Shown piece after piece: positions 26,306 to 36,050 of a stretch of DNA of 64,000 nt (the stretch's first letter is position 1; the number at the start of each line of letters is the position of its first letter). The stretch covers positions 20,005 through 84,004 of the forward strand of contig NZ_JAQOWX010000007.1 in NCBI RefSeq assembly GCF_028462495.1, read 5' to 3'. The position numbers were made by a program, and so were the translations under genes. Below the pieces are notes generated by a model. The model did no database searches. It was not told the DNA's origin and was given only the letters and a program-made list of their open reading frames with translations. The stretch is from Roseateles_E sp005503085 (GTDB lineage: Bacteria; Pseudomonadota; Gammaproteobacteria; Burkholderiales; Burkholderiaceae_C).

Positions 26306-27580
26306 TCAATCGCCTTCGGCCAGACCCCAGTCGATATCGCCGCACAGCACCCGCAGCTGGCCGTCGCGCCAGAACGCCACCGAGACGGTGACGCACATGC
26401 GGGCGCCATGCAGGCTGAGGTAGGGGCGGGTCAGCTGCACCTCGCCGATCGAGGCGATGGCGCGGCGGAAATAAGGGCGGCGGGCCCAGCGGGCATCGCC
26501 GGCCCGCTCCAGCGGCGCATAGCGCGGATCGGCCACCTCGACCCGGCCCGTGGGCGCGACCCGCTCGCCCTGCTCGCGGCCCTGCTCGTCCAGCAGATAG
26601 CAGAGCTGGGCCTGCTCCAGCCGCAAGAAGGCCGCGCAGGCCTCGGCCAGCGGCCGGCCCTGCTGCAAGGGCTGCAGGGCCAGGGCCAGCGCGGTACGGA
26701 AGGGCGCAACCCGCTCCTCGTCGGCCTGCCGCAGATGCAGATGGCGCTGGTCAAACAGCTCCCAGGCGCTCTCGACCTCGCCGCTGACGGCCTTGCTCAG
26801 CAGCTGCGGTGAGGGATGGCCAAAGGCATAGCCCTGTACCAGGTCGACATCGGCGTCCAGCGCCAGATGCGCCTCGTCCTGGGTCTCGACACCCTCCAGC
26901 AGCACCAGGGCACCGCATTCATGCAGCAGGGCCACCATCTGGCTGAGCACGCGGGCGATGCGCTTGGAGTCCATCGCCCGGGTCAGCAAGCTGCGGTCGA
27001 GCTTGACGATCTCGGGCCGGATGCGCCAGATGCGGTCGAAGTTGGAATGGCCGACGCCGAAATCGTCCAGCGCCAGCAGGCAGCCGGTGGCGCGCGCCTG
27101 CTCAACGGCCAGCTCGAACTTGTGATCCTGCGACATCACGTCCTCGGTCACCTCGAACACCAGGCGCTGCATCGGCAGGCCCAGCTGGTGCACGACCTCG
27201 ACCGCGCGCGCCAGCATCTCCGCCTGCTCGGTGACATTGACGAACACTGCCGCATGCACATTCAGGAACAGCCAGCTGTCCTGCGCCTGCTGGGCAACGA
27301 AGTTGTGCACATGCAGCAGGCGGCACAGCCGGTCCAGCCTCACCTGTTCCTCGAAGCTGCCGACCCGCTCGAACAGGCTGACCGGCGACAGCAGCCGCCC
27401 CTGCCCGTCCTGCACCCGCACCAGGGCCTCGTAGCCGACCGGGCGGCGGTGCGGGAAGCTGTAGATGGGCTGGAAGCTGCTGCTCAGCAGACAGTCGCCA
27501 TGGCGGCCCTGCCAGATGCCGTCCTGCTCACTGATGGCCTCGTACAGGGCCAGCAAGGTGCTCTCTACTTCGGTGGCCAT
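26306..27580 (-). CDS. EAL-domain cyclic-di-GMP phosphodiesterase
   Basis: This is a 424-aa protein with an EAL domain at about residues 30-275: YEALVR (the EAL motif), FEVTEDVM, ALDDFGVGHSNFDRIWRIRPEIVKLDRSLL and LLEGVETQDEAHLA. The key acidic residues appear present, so activity is plausible. There is no GGDEF domain and no membrane segment. The C-terminal 130 residues look like a sensory module (possibly PAS/YkuI-C-like), not firmly identified. It sits on the opposite strand between the S9 peptidase and VWA genes, ending directly against the peptidase stop. Confidence 0.9.
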   Translation of the reverse strand: MATEVESTLLALYEAISEQDGIWQGRHGDCLLSSSFQPIYSFPHRRPVGYEALVRVQDGQGRLLSPVSLFERVGSFEEQVRLDRLCRLLHVHNFVAQQAQDSWLFLNVHAAVFVNVTEQAEMLARAVEVVHQLGLPMQRLVFEVTEDVMSQDHKFELAVEQARATGCLLALDDFGVGHSNFDRIWRIRPEIVKLDRSLLTRAMDSKRIARVLSQMVALLHECGALVLLEGVETQDEAHLALDADVDLVQGYAFGHPSPQLLSKAVSGEVESAWELFDQRHLHLRQADEERVAPFRTALALALQPLQQGRPLAEACAAFLRLEQAQLCYLLDEQGREQGERVAPTGRVEVADPRYAPLERAGDARWARRPYFRRAIASIGEVQLTRPYLSLHGARMCVTVSVAFWRDGQLRVLCGDIDWGLAEGD

Positions 27581-27691
27581 GGCGCTCCGATCCGGCGGTC
27601 TTGTCAGCGCGATGCTAGCGGATACCAGGCTTGGCTGCGGTGCAGCATCGGATGTGGATAATCAAGAGCCCACCCTGCCCCACCCGAGCTC

Positions 27692-28873
27692 ATGCTGATC
27701 AAGTTCTTCTATACCCTGCGCGCGGCCAAGCTGCCGGTCTCGGTCAAGGAGTTCCTGACCCTGCTGGAGGGACTGAAGGCCGGGGTGATCGGCGCCGACG
27801 GCGTGCCGACGATAGACGACTTCTACTACCTGGCCCGCACCACGCTGATCAAGGACGAGGCCCAGTTCGACAAATTCGACCGCGCCTTCGCCGCTTATTT
27901 CAAGGGCGTCGAGCTGCTGACCGACTTCACGAAGGAGGTGCCGCTGGAGTGGCTGCGCAAGCATCTGGAGCTGGAACTGACGCCCGAGCAGAAGGCCGCC
28001 ATCGAGAAGATGGGCTGGGACGAGCTGATGGAGACGCTCAAAAAGCGCTTTGAGGAGCAAAAGGAACGTCATGAGGGCGGCAACCGCTGGATAGGCACCG
28101 GCGGCACCAGCCCCTTCGGCAACAGCGGCTACAACCCGCAAGGCATACGCATCGGTGGCCAGGGCGGCAACAAGAGTGCCGTCAAGGTCTGGGAGCAGCG
28201 CGCCTACAAGGACTATGACGACAACCTCGAGCTCGGCACCCGCAATATCAAGGTGGCGCTGCGCCGGCTGCGCCGCTTTGCCCGCGAGGGCTCGGATCTG
28301 GAGCTGGACCTGAACGACACCATCCACAAGACCGCGGCCAATGCCGGCATGCTGGACATCCGCATGATTCCGGAGCGCCACAACAAGGTGAAGGTGCTGC
28401 TCTTGATGGATGTCGGCGGCACGATGGACGAGCATGTGCACCGGGTCGAGGAGCTGTTCTCGGCTGCCAAGACCGAGTTCAAGCATCTGGAGTTCTATTA
28501 CTTCCACAACTGCGTCTACGACTTCGTCTGGAAGAACAACCGCCGCCGCTTCGCCGAGAAGTTCCCGACCTGGGACATCATCCGCAAGTACAACAAGGAC
28601 TACAAGCTGATCTTCATCGGCGACGCGACGATGAGCCCCTACGAGATCCTGCAGGCCGGTGGCAGCGTCGAGTACAACAACGAGGAGCCCGGCGCCGAAT
28701 GGCTGCAGCGGCTCACCCATGCCTTCCCGAAGTACGCCTGGATCAATCCCGAGCCGCAAGGCGTCTGGCAGTACCGCCAGAGCATCGCGCTGGTCCAGCA
28801 GATCATGCATCAACGCATGTTCCCGCTCTCGCTGGCCGGGCTGGAAGGCGCCATGCGTTTGCTGAGCAAATGA
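27692..28873 (+). CDS. VWA-domain (CoxE-like) protein, partner of MoxR
   Basis: This is a 393-aa protein. The N-terminal half (FYTLRAAKLPVSVKEFLTLLEGLKAG) is typical of CoxE-like proteins. The von Willebrand A domain follows from about residue 235, with a modified metal-ion site (LLMDVGGTMDEHVHRVEELFSAAK) in place of DxSxS. It probably works with the MoxR ATPase at 22591 to activate or assemble a client complex. Its stop overlaps the tamA start in an ATGA arrangement. Confidence 0.9.
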   Translation: MLIKFFYTLRAAKLPVSVKEFLTLLEGLKAGVIGADGVPTIDDFYYLARTTLIKDEAQFDKFDRAFAAYFKGVELLTDFTKEVPLEWLRKHLELELTPEQKAAIEKMGWDELMETLKKRFEEQKERHEGGNRWIGTGGTSPFGNSGYNPQGIRIGGQGGNKSAVKVWEQRAYKDYDDNLELGTRNIKVALRRLRRFAREGSDLELDLNDTIHKTAANAGMLDIRMIPERHNKVKVLLLMDVGGTMDEHVHRVEELFSAAKTEFKHLEFYYFHNCVYDFVWKNNRRRFAEKFPTWDIIRKYNKDYKLIFIGDATMSPYEILQAGGSVEYNNEEPGAEWLQRLTHAFPKYAWINPEPQGVWQYRQSIALVQQIMHQRMFPLSLAGLEGAMRLLSK

Positions 28874-30723
28874 GGGGGGGCACGCTGCGCACAGGCATCG
28901 CACTGGCGAGTCTGCTGCTGTCGGGCTGTGCCAGCCTGAGCGGCCTGTTCAATGGCGGCAAGCCGGCCGCCGCGTCGGCGGCCGACCCGCAGAAGATCGC
29001 TTACGAGCTCGAGATCGAGGCGCCCGAGGCGCTGCGCCCGCTCTTGCAGGAGCACCTGGATCTGGCGCGCTTTCAGCGCATCGGCGAGGACGAGCGTCTG
29101 AGCCGTATCGAGCTCGACCGCCTGGCCGCCGCCGCACCGGCCCAGGCCCGCTCGCTGCTGGAGACCGAGGGCTATTTCAACGCCGAGGCCCGCTTCGAGC
29201 GCCTGGCAGCCGACGAGCGCGGCCTGCAGCGCGTGCGGCTGACCGTCACGCCCGGCCCCCGCACCGAGGTGACCCGGGTCGACCTGAGCTTTGCCGGCGC
29301 GCTGCAAGAGCCCCAGGGCGAGGCTGCCCAGGCGCTGGCCGAGCGCCTGCGGGCCCAGCTGCGCGAGGACTGGAATCTCGACCCGGGCCGCTATTTCCTG
29401 CAAAGCCGCTGGTCCTCGGGCAAGACCGAGGCCCTGGCCACCGCTCGCGCCGGCGGCTACCCGCTGGCACGCTGGGCCCACACGGCCGCGCGCGTACATG
29501 CCGAGACCAACAGCGCCGAGCTGGAATTGCAGCTCGACAGCGGCCCGCTGTTTCGCCTCGGCGAGCTGCGTATCGAGGGGCTCAAATACCAGCACGAGGA
29601 GACCGTGCGGCGCCTGGCCGGATTCACCCCGGGCCAGCCCTACAGCGAGCGCGGCCTGCTGGACTTCCAGGAGCGGCTGCTGCAGACCCAGCTCTTCGAT
29701 GGCGCCAGCGTCGATATCCAGCCCGAGGCCGAGCAGGCCGAGGCCACGCCGGTGCTGGTGCGCCTGCGCGAGGCGCCGCGCCAGCAGGCCACCACCGGCA
29801 TCGGCTACAACGCCAACACCGGCCAGCGCGTCACGCTCGAGCACCTGCACCTGATCCCTTTCGGTCTGCCGATGCGCAGCCTCAGCAAGCTCGATCTGGG
29901 CCGCGATCTGCGCGCCGCCTCGCTGGAGCTGACCTCGCACCCGCAGAACGATATGCAGCGCAATCTAGGTTCGATCGCGCTGGAAGAAGACCGCAGCGAA
30001 GGCGAGATCAAGACCAGCCTGACGGCCCGGCTCGGCCGGCTGCGCGAGACCACCCGCGATGAGCGGCTCTACTACATCGAGCTGCTGCGCTCGCACGAGC
30101 GCGCCGACGATCTGAGCGTCAGCGCCGGCGCGCTGTCGATCAACGGCCAATGGACACGCCGGCGGGTCGACAACAATCTGCTGCCCACCGAGGGGCACAC
30201 GGCCTCGCTGCAGCTGGGCCTGGGTCGCGCCGACAGCTCGATCGGCGCCAACGGCTTCTTCGGCCGGGTCAATCTGAAGACCGCCTGGTACCGGCCCTTC
30301 AAGCTCAGCAGCCAGACCTGGTACGCCAACACCCGGCTTGAAGTGGGCCAGGTCTTCGTCAAGCAGGACGTCGGCGTGCCCGACAAGCTGCTGTTCCGCG
30401 CCGGCGGCGACGACTCGGTGCGCGGCTACCCCTACCGCAGCCTGGGCCCCACCGAGGGCGACCAGAGCGTTGGCGGCCGGATGCTGTTCGCGGCCAGCGC
30501 CGAGATCGCCCGTCCGATCAGCGAAGCCATGCCCAGCCTCTGGGGCGCAGCCTTCATCGACGCCGGCAATGCGGCCGACCGCTGGGGCGACTTGAAACCG
30601 GCCCTGGGCTATGGCGTCGGCCTGCGCTGGCGCAGCCCGGTCGGGCCGCTGCGCATCGACATCGCGCGCGGCCATGAGCTGCGCAAATGGCGGCTGCACT
30701 TTAGCGTCGGGATCGCGCTATGA
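28870..30723 (+). CDS. tamA: TamA: outer-membrane assembly factor of the TAM complex
   Basis: This is a 617-aa Omp85-family protein. It begins with an export signal bearing a lipobox-like LLLSGC, then POTRA domains (about residues 40-270; YELEIEAPEALRPLLQEHLDL and FRLGELRIEGLKYQHEETVRRLAGF) and a C-terminal beta-barrel with the RGYPYRSLGP surface-antigen motif and a final WRLHFSVGIAL strand. With TamB it helps insert autotransporters and other outer-membrane proteins and moves lipids. The ATG overlaps the VWA stop, and its own stop overlaps the tamB start. Confidence 0.93.
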   Translation: MRGGTLRTGIALASLLLSGCASLSGLFNGGKPAAASAADPQKIAYELEIEAPEALRPLLQEHLDLARFQRIGEDERLSRIELDRLAAAAPAQARSLLETEGYFNAEARFERLAADERGLQRVRLTVTPGPRTEVTRVDLSFAGALQEPQGEAAQALAERLRAQLREDWNLDPGRYFLQSRWSSGKTEALATARAGGYPLARWAHTAARVHAETNSAELELQLDSGPLFRLGELRIEGLKYQHEETVRRLAGFTPGQPYSERGLLDFQERLLQTQLFDGASVDIQPEAEQAEATPVLVRLREAPRQQATTGIGYNANTGQRVTLEHLHLIPFGLPMRSLSKLDLGRDLRAASLELTSHPQNDMQRNLGSIALEEDRSEGEIKTSLTARLGRLRETTRDERLYYIELLRSHERADDLSVSAGALSINGQWTRRRVDNNLLPTEGHTASLQLGLGRADSSIGANGFFGRVNLKTAWYRPFKLSSQTWYANTRLEVGQVFVKQDVGVPDKLLFRAGGDDSVRGYPYRSLGPTEGDQSVGGRMLFAASAEIARPISEAMPSLWGAAFIDAGNAADRWGDLKPALGYGVGLRWRSPVGPLRIDIARGHELRKWRLHFSVGIAL

Positions 30724-33700
30724 GCGAAGAGCAAAGCACGCCGGCACCGACCACGCTGCCGCGCAAGAAGCGCAGCCGCCTGCTGCTGACCACCAGCCTG
30801 GCCCTGCCGACCTTGGCTGCCGCCGCTGCGCTGGCGCTGTACTGGGGGCTCAAGACCGAGACCGGTACGGCATGGCTGCTGCAACAAGCGCCAGGCCTGC
30901 AGATCGAGGCGCCGCAGGGGCCGCTGCTGGGCGACTTCTCGGCGCGCCGGCTGCGCTACCAGAGCCCCGCTTTCAGCATCGAGCTGCAGGACCTGCGCTG
31001 GCAAGGCCTGAGCCTGGCCTGGGAGCGCACACCGCTGCTGTGGGGCCGGCTCGAGATCAAGCGCCTGCAGGCGCGGCGCCTGACGTTGGGCTGGCCTGAC
31101 AGCCCGGCCTCGACCGAGCCAAGCGCCGCGCCGCAAGACCTGACCCTGCCGCTGGCGGTGCGAATAGCCGAGCTGCGCGTGGACGAGGTGCACGCACCGC
31201 CGCTGGGCGCGCAGCCCTTGCGCGATCTGCGCGCCGGGGTCTGGCTTTCCGAAAAAGAGGGCCAGCGCCATCGCATCGAGCTGCAGCACCTGGCCTGGGA
31301 CAAGCTCTCGCTCAGCGGCCAGGCCAGTGTGCAGACCACCGCTGCGATGAATCTGGATTTGCAGGCCCTGCTGCGCTCCGGCGAGCAATGGCAGGCCCAG
31401 GCCTCGCTCAAGGGCCCGCTGGACGCACCGGCGCTGCTGGCCAGCGCCGAGACCGCCGGCCAGGCGCTGCAGCTGAATGCCGCGCTGCGCCCGTTCGCGC
31501 GCTGGCCGCTGCAGGCCGCCGAGCTGAACGCCGACAAATTCGACCTTGCCGCCCTGCACAGCGGCCTGCCGAGCACCGTGCTGAGCGGCCATGCGCGGCT
31601 CAAGGCCAGCGCCTGGGACCAGCCGGCCCATCTGCTGGCCGAGCTGCGCAATGGGGCGGCCGGCCGCTGGGACCAGCAGCGCCTGCCGGTGCACAGCCTC
31701 AAGCTCGATCTACAGGCCCGCCCCGATCATCTGCAGGGCCTGCAGGACCTCAGCAGCCTGAATGTCGATGTGCTGGAGGCCCAGCTGGGCAGTGCCGGCG
31801 CGCCGGCCGGCCGGCTCAGCGCCCAGGGCACGGGCCTGCAGCTGCAGGCCCGTGTCAGCGAACTGCGCAGCGCCGCCCTCGATGCCCGGCTGCCCGCGCT
31901 GCGGCTGAGTGGTCGGGTCGACCTGAAGGGCCAGCTCGGCGAGCGGCCCAGCCTGAACCTGGATGGGCGGCTCAGCGGCGACTGGCAGCAGACTGCCAAG
32001 CTGAGCCGGCCGGTCGAGCTGCAGCTGCGTGCGAATAGCGACGGCCGCCAGATCGAGCTGCAGCAGGCCCTGCTGCAATCGGGCGCCTCGCGCCTGGATA
32101 TCAAGGGCCAGGTCTTGCCTGCCAGCGGTGCGCAGGGCTGGAGCGCCAAGCTCAGCGCCAGCACCCAGGACTTCGATCCCCGCCTGCTCTGGGCGGGCGA
32201 GGCCGGCTCGGGCTGGGCCAGGGGCCAGCACAGCATGGATGCCACGCTGCAGGCCGAGCTGCGCCAGGGCGCCGATGCCTGGCCGCTGGGCACCGCCAAG
32301 CTGCAGCTCCAGCCCAGCCTGCTGGCCGGCGTAGGCCTGGACGGCCAGATCAGCTATCAGGCCAGCGCCAAGCCCGAGCTGCAGCTGGACCTCAGCAGTG
32401 CCGACAACCGGCTGCGTCTGAGCGCCCAGGGCGGCGCCGCGCCACAGGGCCGCGCCGAGATCGCCGCACCGAAACTCGCGGCGCTGACACCCTTGCTGAC
32501 GCTGTGGGCCCCGCAGGCCCAGCTCAGCGGCGGCCTGCAGGGCACGCTAGCAATCAACGGCAAGGAAGGTGGCAAGGACGGCGGCGGCAGCACCAGCGGC
32601 CGGCTCGACATCAAGGCGCTGCAGCTGAAGAACCTGCCCGGGCTGGACAGCCTGCGCCTGGACGGCGCCACCCTGGATTGGCAGCTCGACAGCCGCATCG
32701 ACGCCCCGCTGCGCGCCCAGGCCCAGCTCAAGCAGCTCAGCCTCAACGGCAGCCTGCTCAGCCAGGCCCAGCTCGATCTGCAGGGCAGCTGGGAGCGCCA
32801 TCAACTCAAGCTCGACGGCCAGGGGTACACACCCACACCGGCCTGGGCCGCCACCATCGCCGACCCCGCGGGCCTCAGTGGCAGCCTGCTGCTGGCGCTG
32901 AACGGCCAGCTCTCGGCCTCGCCCTGGCTGGCCTGGCAGCAGGCGAAGGATCCGGTCAACTGGCAGGTTCAGGCCAGCCGGCTGCTGCTGCGGCCCACCC
33001 GCAGCGAGCAGCCCGACTGGGTCTCGGCGCGCGACGTCAAGCTGAGCCTGCAGCTGGGCACATCGATCACGCTGCAACAGGCCGATCTGGCACCGGGCCG
33101 CATCGAGCTGGCCGGTGCCGGGCTGCGCTGGAGCCAGATTCAGTGGCTGGCTGCCCGTGACGCTGGCGGGCAGCCGCAGCTGAGCGCCGAGCTCGAACTG
33201 GAGCCCCTAGCGGTGGCGCCGCTGCTGGCGCGCTGGCAGCCCGAGTTCGGCTGGGGTGGCAAGCTGGTGATGGGTGGGCGGGCGCGGGTGCGCAGCGCGC
33301 CGCAGGTCGAGGTCGACATCGCGCTCAGCCGTGCTGGCGGTGACCTGACCGTGACCGACGAGGCCGGTGGCGTCCAGGCCCTGGGCCTGAGCGAGCTGCG
33401 CCTGGGCTTGCTGGCCAGCGGCGGCGTCTGGCACTTCACCCAGGCGGTGGCCGGCAGCAATCTGGGCGTGCTGGGCGGTGCCATCACCAGTCGCACCTCG
33501 CCGCAAGCCCTGTGGCCGGCGCCGGATGCGCCGCTGGAGGGCGTGCTGCAGGCCAATGTCGAAAACCTAAGCACCTGGGGCAGCTGGGTGCCGACGGGCT
33601 GGCGCCTGGGCGGTAGCTTCAATGCCGGGGTCCAGCTGGCCGGCAAGGTCGGTGCCCCGGAGATCATCGGCCAGGCCAATGGCGCGCAGATCGCGCTGCG

Positions 33701-34805
33701 CAACCCGCTGCTGGGCGTTGATGTGCGCGAGGGCGAGTTCTCGCTGAAGCTCGATGGCAGCACCGCCATCTTGGAGCGCCTGAGCGCCCGCGGCGGCGAC
33801 GGCAAGCTCAGCGCCCAGGGCCGCGCCCTGCTCGGCGACAAGCCCGAGCTCACGCTGAACATGACGGCCGAACGCTTTGCCGCGCTGAGCCGGGTTGACC
33901 GCCGCCTGAGCGCCAGCGGGCAGGCCAGCTTGAAGATCGATCGCGACGCCTTCAGCCTCGATGGGCGCTTCACGGTCGACGAAGGCCTGTTCGATTTCAG
34001 CCGCGGCGATGCGCCCAGCCTCGACGACGATGTGCAGGTACTGCGCCCCGACCGCGCTCTGCCCGAAGCCGGGCGCACGCGAGCCAGCGGGCGCGCGCCA
34101 AAGATCGATCTGCAGCTGGCCCTGGATCTGGGTCGGCAGCTGCGCATCAAGGGACGCGGCCTGGACACCCGCTTGCGCGGTGAGCTGAAGCTGGCACACC
34201 AGGGCGCGGGGCCGACGCTGAACGGCGTGCTGCGCACCTTCGGCGGCACCTATGACGCCTATGGCCAGCGCCTGGACATCGAGCGCGGCGAGATCACTTT
34301 TGCGGGCGTGGTCGACAACCCGCGCCTGAACGTGCTGGCGGTACGCCCCAACACCGATGTCCGGGTCGGCGTGACGCTGACCGGCACGGCACTGAACCCG
34401 CGCATCAAGCTGTTCTCGGAGCCCGATATGGGCGACACCGACAAGCTCTCCTGGTTGCTGCTAGGCCGCGCACCCGATGGCCTGGGCCGCACCGACACGG
34501 CCCTGCTGCAGCGCGCCGCGCTGGCCCTGCTCAGCGGTGAGGGCGAAAGCACCTCGGGCAAGCTGATCAAAAATCTGGGGCTGGACGAGCTGTCGCTGAG
34601 CCAGGGCGAGGACGACTCGCGCGGCACCATCGTGCGCCTGGGCAAGAACATCTCACGCCGCTGGTACCTCGGCTATGAGCGCAGCCTCAACGCCACCACC
34701 GGCAGCTGGCAGCTGATCTACCGCATTGCACGCCGCTTCACCCTGCGCGCCCAGGCCGGTGAGGAGAGCGCGGTGGACCTGATCTGGCAGTGGAAGTGGG
34801 AATAG
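30720..34805 (+). CDS. tamB: TamB: inner-membrane-anchored translocation and assembly module protein
   Basis: This is a 1361-aa protein with one N-terminal membrane helix (LLLTTSLALPTLAAAAALALYWG) followed by a very long repetitive beta-rich periplasmic part. It ends in the conserved DUF490 domain (GAGPTLNGVLRTFGGTYDAYGQRLDIERGEITF..., DKLSWLLLGRAPDG, and the terminal aromatic WQWKWE). It spans the periplasm and contacts TamA. Length and position are typical. It overlaps tamA by four bases. Confidence 0.94.
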   Translation: MSEEQSTPAPTTLPRKKRSRLLLTTSLALPTLAAAAALALYWGLKTETGTAWLLQQAPGLQIEAPQGPLLGDFSARRLRYQSPAFSIELQDLRWQGLSLAWERTPLLWGRLEIKRLQARRLTLGWPDSPASTEPSAAPQDLTLPLAVRIAELRVDEVHAPPLGAQPLRDLRAGVWLSEKEGQRHRIELQHLAWDKLSLSGQASVQTTAAMNLDLQALLRSGEQWQAQASLKGPLDAPALLASAETAGQALQLNAALRPFARWPLQAAELNADKFDLAALHSGLPSTVLSGHARLKASAWDQPAHLLAELRNGAAGRWDQQRLPVHSLKLDLQARPDHLQGLQDLSSLNVDVLEAQLGSAGAPAGRLSAQGTGLQLQARVSELRSAALDARLPALRLSGRVDLKGQLGERPSLNLDGRLSGDWQQTAKLSRPVELQLRANSDGRQIELQQALLQSGASRLDIKGQVLPASGAQGWSAKLSASTQDFDPRLLWAGEAGSGWARGQHSMDATLQAELRQGADAWPLGTAKLQLQPSLLAGVGLDGQISYQASAKPELQLDLSSADNRLRLSAQGGAAPQGRAEIAAPKLAALTPLLTLWAPQAQLSGGLQGTLAINGKEGGKDGGGSTSGRLDIKALQLKNLPGLDSLRLDGATLDWQLDSRIDAPLRAQAQLKQLSLNGSLLSQAQLDLQGSWERHQLKLDGQGYTPTPAWAATIADPAGLSGSLLLALNGQLSASPWLAWQQAKDPVNWQVQASRLLLRPTRSEQPDWVSARDVKLSLQLGTSITLQQADLAPGRIELAGAGLRWSQIQWLAARDAGGQPQLSAELELEPLAVAPLLARWQPEFGWGGKLVMGGRARVRSAPQVEVDIALSRAGGDLTVTDEAGGVQALGLSELRLGLLASGGVWHFTQAVAGSNLGVLGGAITSRTSPQALWPAPDAPLEGVLQANVENLSTWGSWVPTGWRLGGSFNAGVQLAGKVGAPEIIGQANGAQIALRNPLLGVDVREGEFSLKLDGSTAILERLSARGGDGKLSAQGRALLGDKPELTLNMTAERFAALSRVDRRLSASGQASLKIDRDAFSLDGRFTVDEGLFDFSRGDAPSLDDDVQVLRPDRALPEAGRTRASGRAPKIDLQLALDLGRQLRIKGRGLDTRLRGELKLAHQGAGPTLNGVLRTFGGTYDAYGQRLDIERGEITFAGVVDNPRLNVLAVRPNTDVRVGVTLTGTALNPRIKLFSEPDMGDTDKLSWLLLGRAPDGLGRTDTALLQRAALALLSGEGESTSGKLIKNLGLDELSLSQGEDDSRGTIVRLGKNISRRWYLGYERSLNATTGSWQLIYRIARRFTLRAQAGEESAVDLIWQWKWE

Positions 34806-34879
34806 CAGGCGCCGAGCCAAGGCATGTACTTCAGGTTCAGCGGCAAGTGCACCGGCAGGGATGGGAATCGGAACTGAAA

Positions 34880-34899
34880 AGGCCTGCGCTTGCAGGCCT
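34880..34899 (-). terminator. Hairpin terminator between tamB and the PEP-CTERM gene
   Basis: AGGCCTGC (34880-34887) and GCAGGCCT (34892-34899) form a perfect 8-bp stem with loop GCTT. On the minus strand TTTT follows, fitting the end of the PEP-CTERM gene (stop at 34919). It may also stop tamB transcription. Confidence 0.7.
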
Positions 34900-34918
34900 G
34901 GATGCCGAACAGGCGGCG

Positions 34919-35572
34919 TCAGCCGCCCTGACTGCGAGCACGGAAAGCTAGTACCACCAGCCCCAAGGCCAGCATGGCCGCAGTAGCCGGCTCAGGCACC
35001 GGCGCCGCCACCTCGATCGTCAACGAAAGCGGGCTGAACTGGCTGGAGATATCCGAGGAATATGTGTTGTCGTAGTAGCTCCATTGCCAAGAGTCGCATT
35101 GAAGCCCTCCACCTCCCTCGGGATCCAAGTTGTAGCAATTGCGTGATGCCGTCTCCGTGCTGATGTAGTGGTCCGTACGGGTAGTCCAGCCGCCCGTCAA
35201 CTGAACGACGTAGGTTCCCGGATCGGCGAACGTCGATGAGAAGGACCAGCTCCCAGAGCTGGCAGGCACGCCGCCGAAAGACGCTCCGGCGGCTTGAAGC
35301 TGGACGTCTGCGACGGACTCAGACCACGTCTGATACCAGTTCACTTCCCAGACCTGGTACCCCTCCACCGGCGGCGGCTCTGTGGTGTTGCTACCGCCAT
35401 TGGAATAGCTGTCTGTGCCGATGCTGAAGGAGGCGCTGAAGTCCACCGTCTCGCCTGCAAAGATGTTGAATTTGCTGGCGGAAAAAGTGTCGAGTTGGCC
35501 CGTAGAGGCCGTAGCAGCAGCAGCCAGGGCCCAGCCAGCAGCAAGGCTGACGATTTGAGTGCCGATTTGCAT
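34919..35572 (-). CDS. PEP-CTERM sorted exoprotein
   Basis: This is a 217-aa secreted protein. The signal peptide (MQIGTQIVSLAAGWALAAAATA) is preceded by a GAGGATG ribosome site, which decides the start at 35572 over an upstream frame extension. The mature part has a PKD-like beta fold (FAGETVDFSASF..., FADPGTYVVQLTGGW). The C-terminus carries a full PEP-CTERM sorting tail: VPEP, a hydrophobic stretch (AMLALGLVVLAF) and RARS. Such proteins are cut and anchored or released by an exosortase, which must be encoded elsewhere. Confidence 0.9.
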   Translation of the reverse strand: MQIGTQIVSLAAGWALAAAATASTGQLDTFSASKFNIFAGETVDFSASFSIGTDSYSNGGSNTTEPPPVEGYQVWEVNWYQTWSESVADVQLQAAGASFGGVPASSGSWSFSSTFADPGTYVVQLTGGWTTRTDHYISTETASRNCYNLDPEGGGGLQCDSWQWSYYDNTYSSDISSQFSPLSLTIEVAAPVPEPATAAMLALGLVVLAFRARSQGG

Positions 35573-35975
35573 GGATGCATCCTCAGTTATTGCCCGCTTA
35601 CACATTGAAGCCACCAAGGCCGCAAGCACAGGCAATGCGATTCTTTTGTCAAATCAGCGCGCTCCACAACACCATGAATGGCGACCGAACGCCGACGCAT
35701 ACGCACTGGCGGGAGGGGATTCAGGCCAGCAGGATCGGCGTGGCAACGGAACGCGGCTGCAACATGGCGATCATCTCCACCCGGCCATCGCCGTGCGTCA
35801 GGCCCGTCATCACCGCGTCAAGATCGACAATCGGGAGGCTTGCACCATTGCAGTACGACGTCCGAGCTGCGTTTTGAACCGGCGCAGGCAGTTTGTTGCA
35901 CCGAAATCTTGAACGGCGGCGTTGCTAGGGATACTGACGCTCACCTATAGAATGCGCGCGGCAAGTCAGCATTCC
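35573..35975. other. Non-coding stretch before tRNA-Arg
   Basis: These 403 bases lie between the PEP-CTERM start and tRNA-Arg. Short open frames on the plus strand have no ribosome site and no recognisable protein content, so I see no gene. It should contain the promoters of the PEP-CTERM gene and of the tRNA. Confidence 0.5.
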
Positions 35976-36050
35976 CTCTCCGTAGTTCAATGGATAGAAC
36001 GGCCGCCTCCTAAGCGGCAAATGTGGGTTCGATTCCCGCCGGAGGGACCA
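35976..36050 (+). tRNA. tRNA-Arg (anticodon CCU), island attachment gene
   Basis: The acceptor CTCTCCG pairs with CGGAGGG (one T-G wobble), followed by discriminator A and an encoded CCA at 36048-36050. The D stem GTTC/GAAC, anticodon stem GCCGC/GCGGC with loop CTCCTAA (anticodon CCT) and T arm with GTTCGATTC all fold. Length is 75 nt. The tRNA stays intact at the integrase side of the island. A degenerate copy of its 3' end (TTCCCGCCGGAG) occurs at 63619-63630. Confidence 0.96.

Noticed and set aside
35575..35912. Short plus-strand frames between the PEP-CTERM gene and tRNA-Arg
   Set aside because: Three overlapping frames, no ribosome site, no recognisable protein content.
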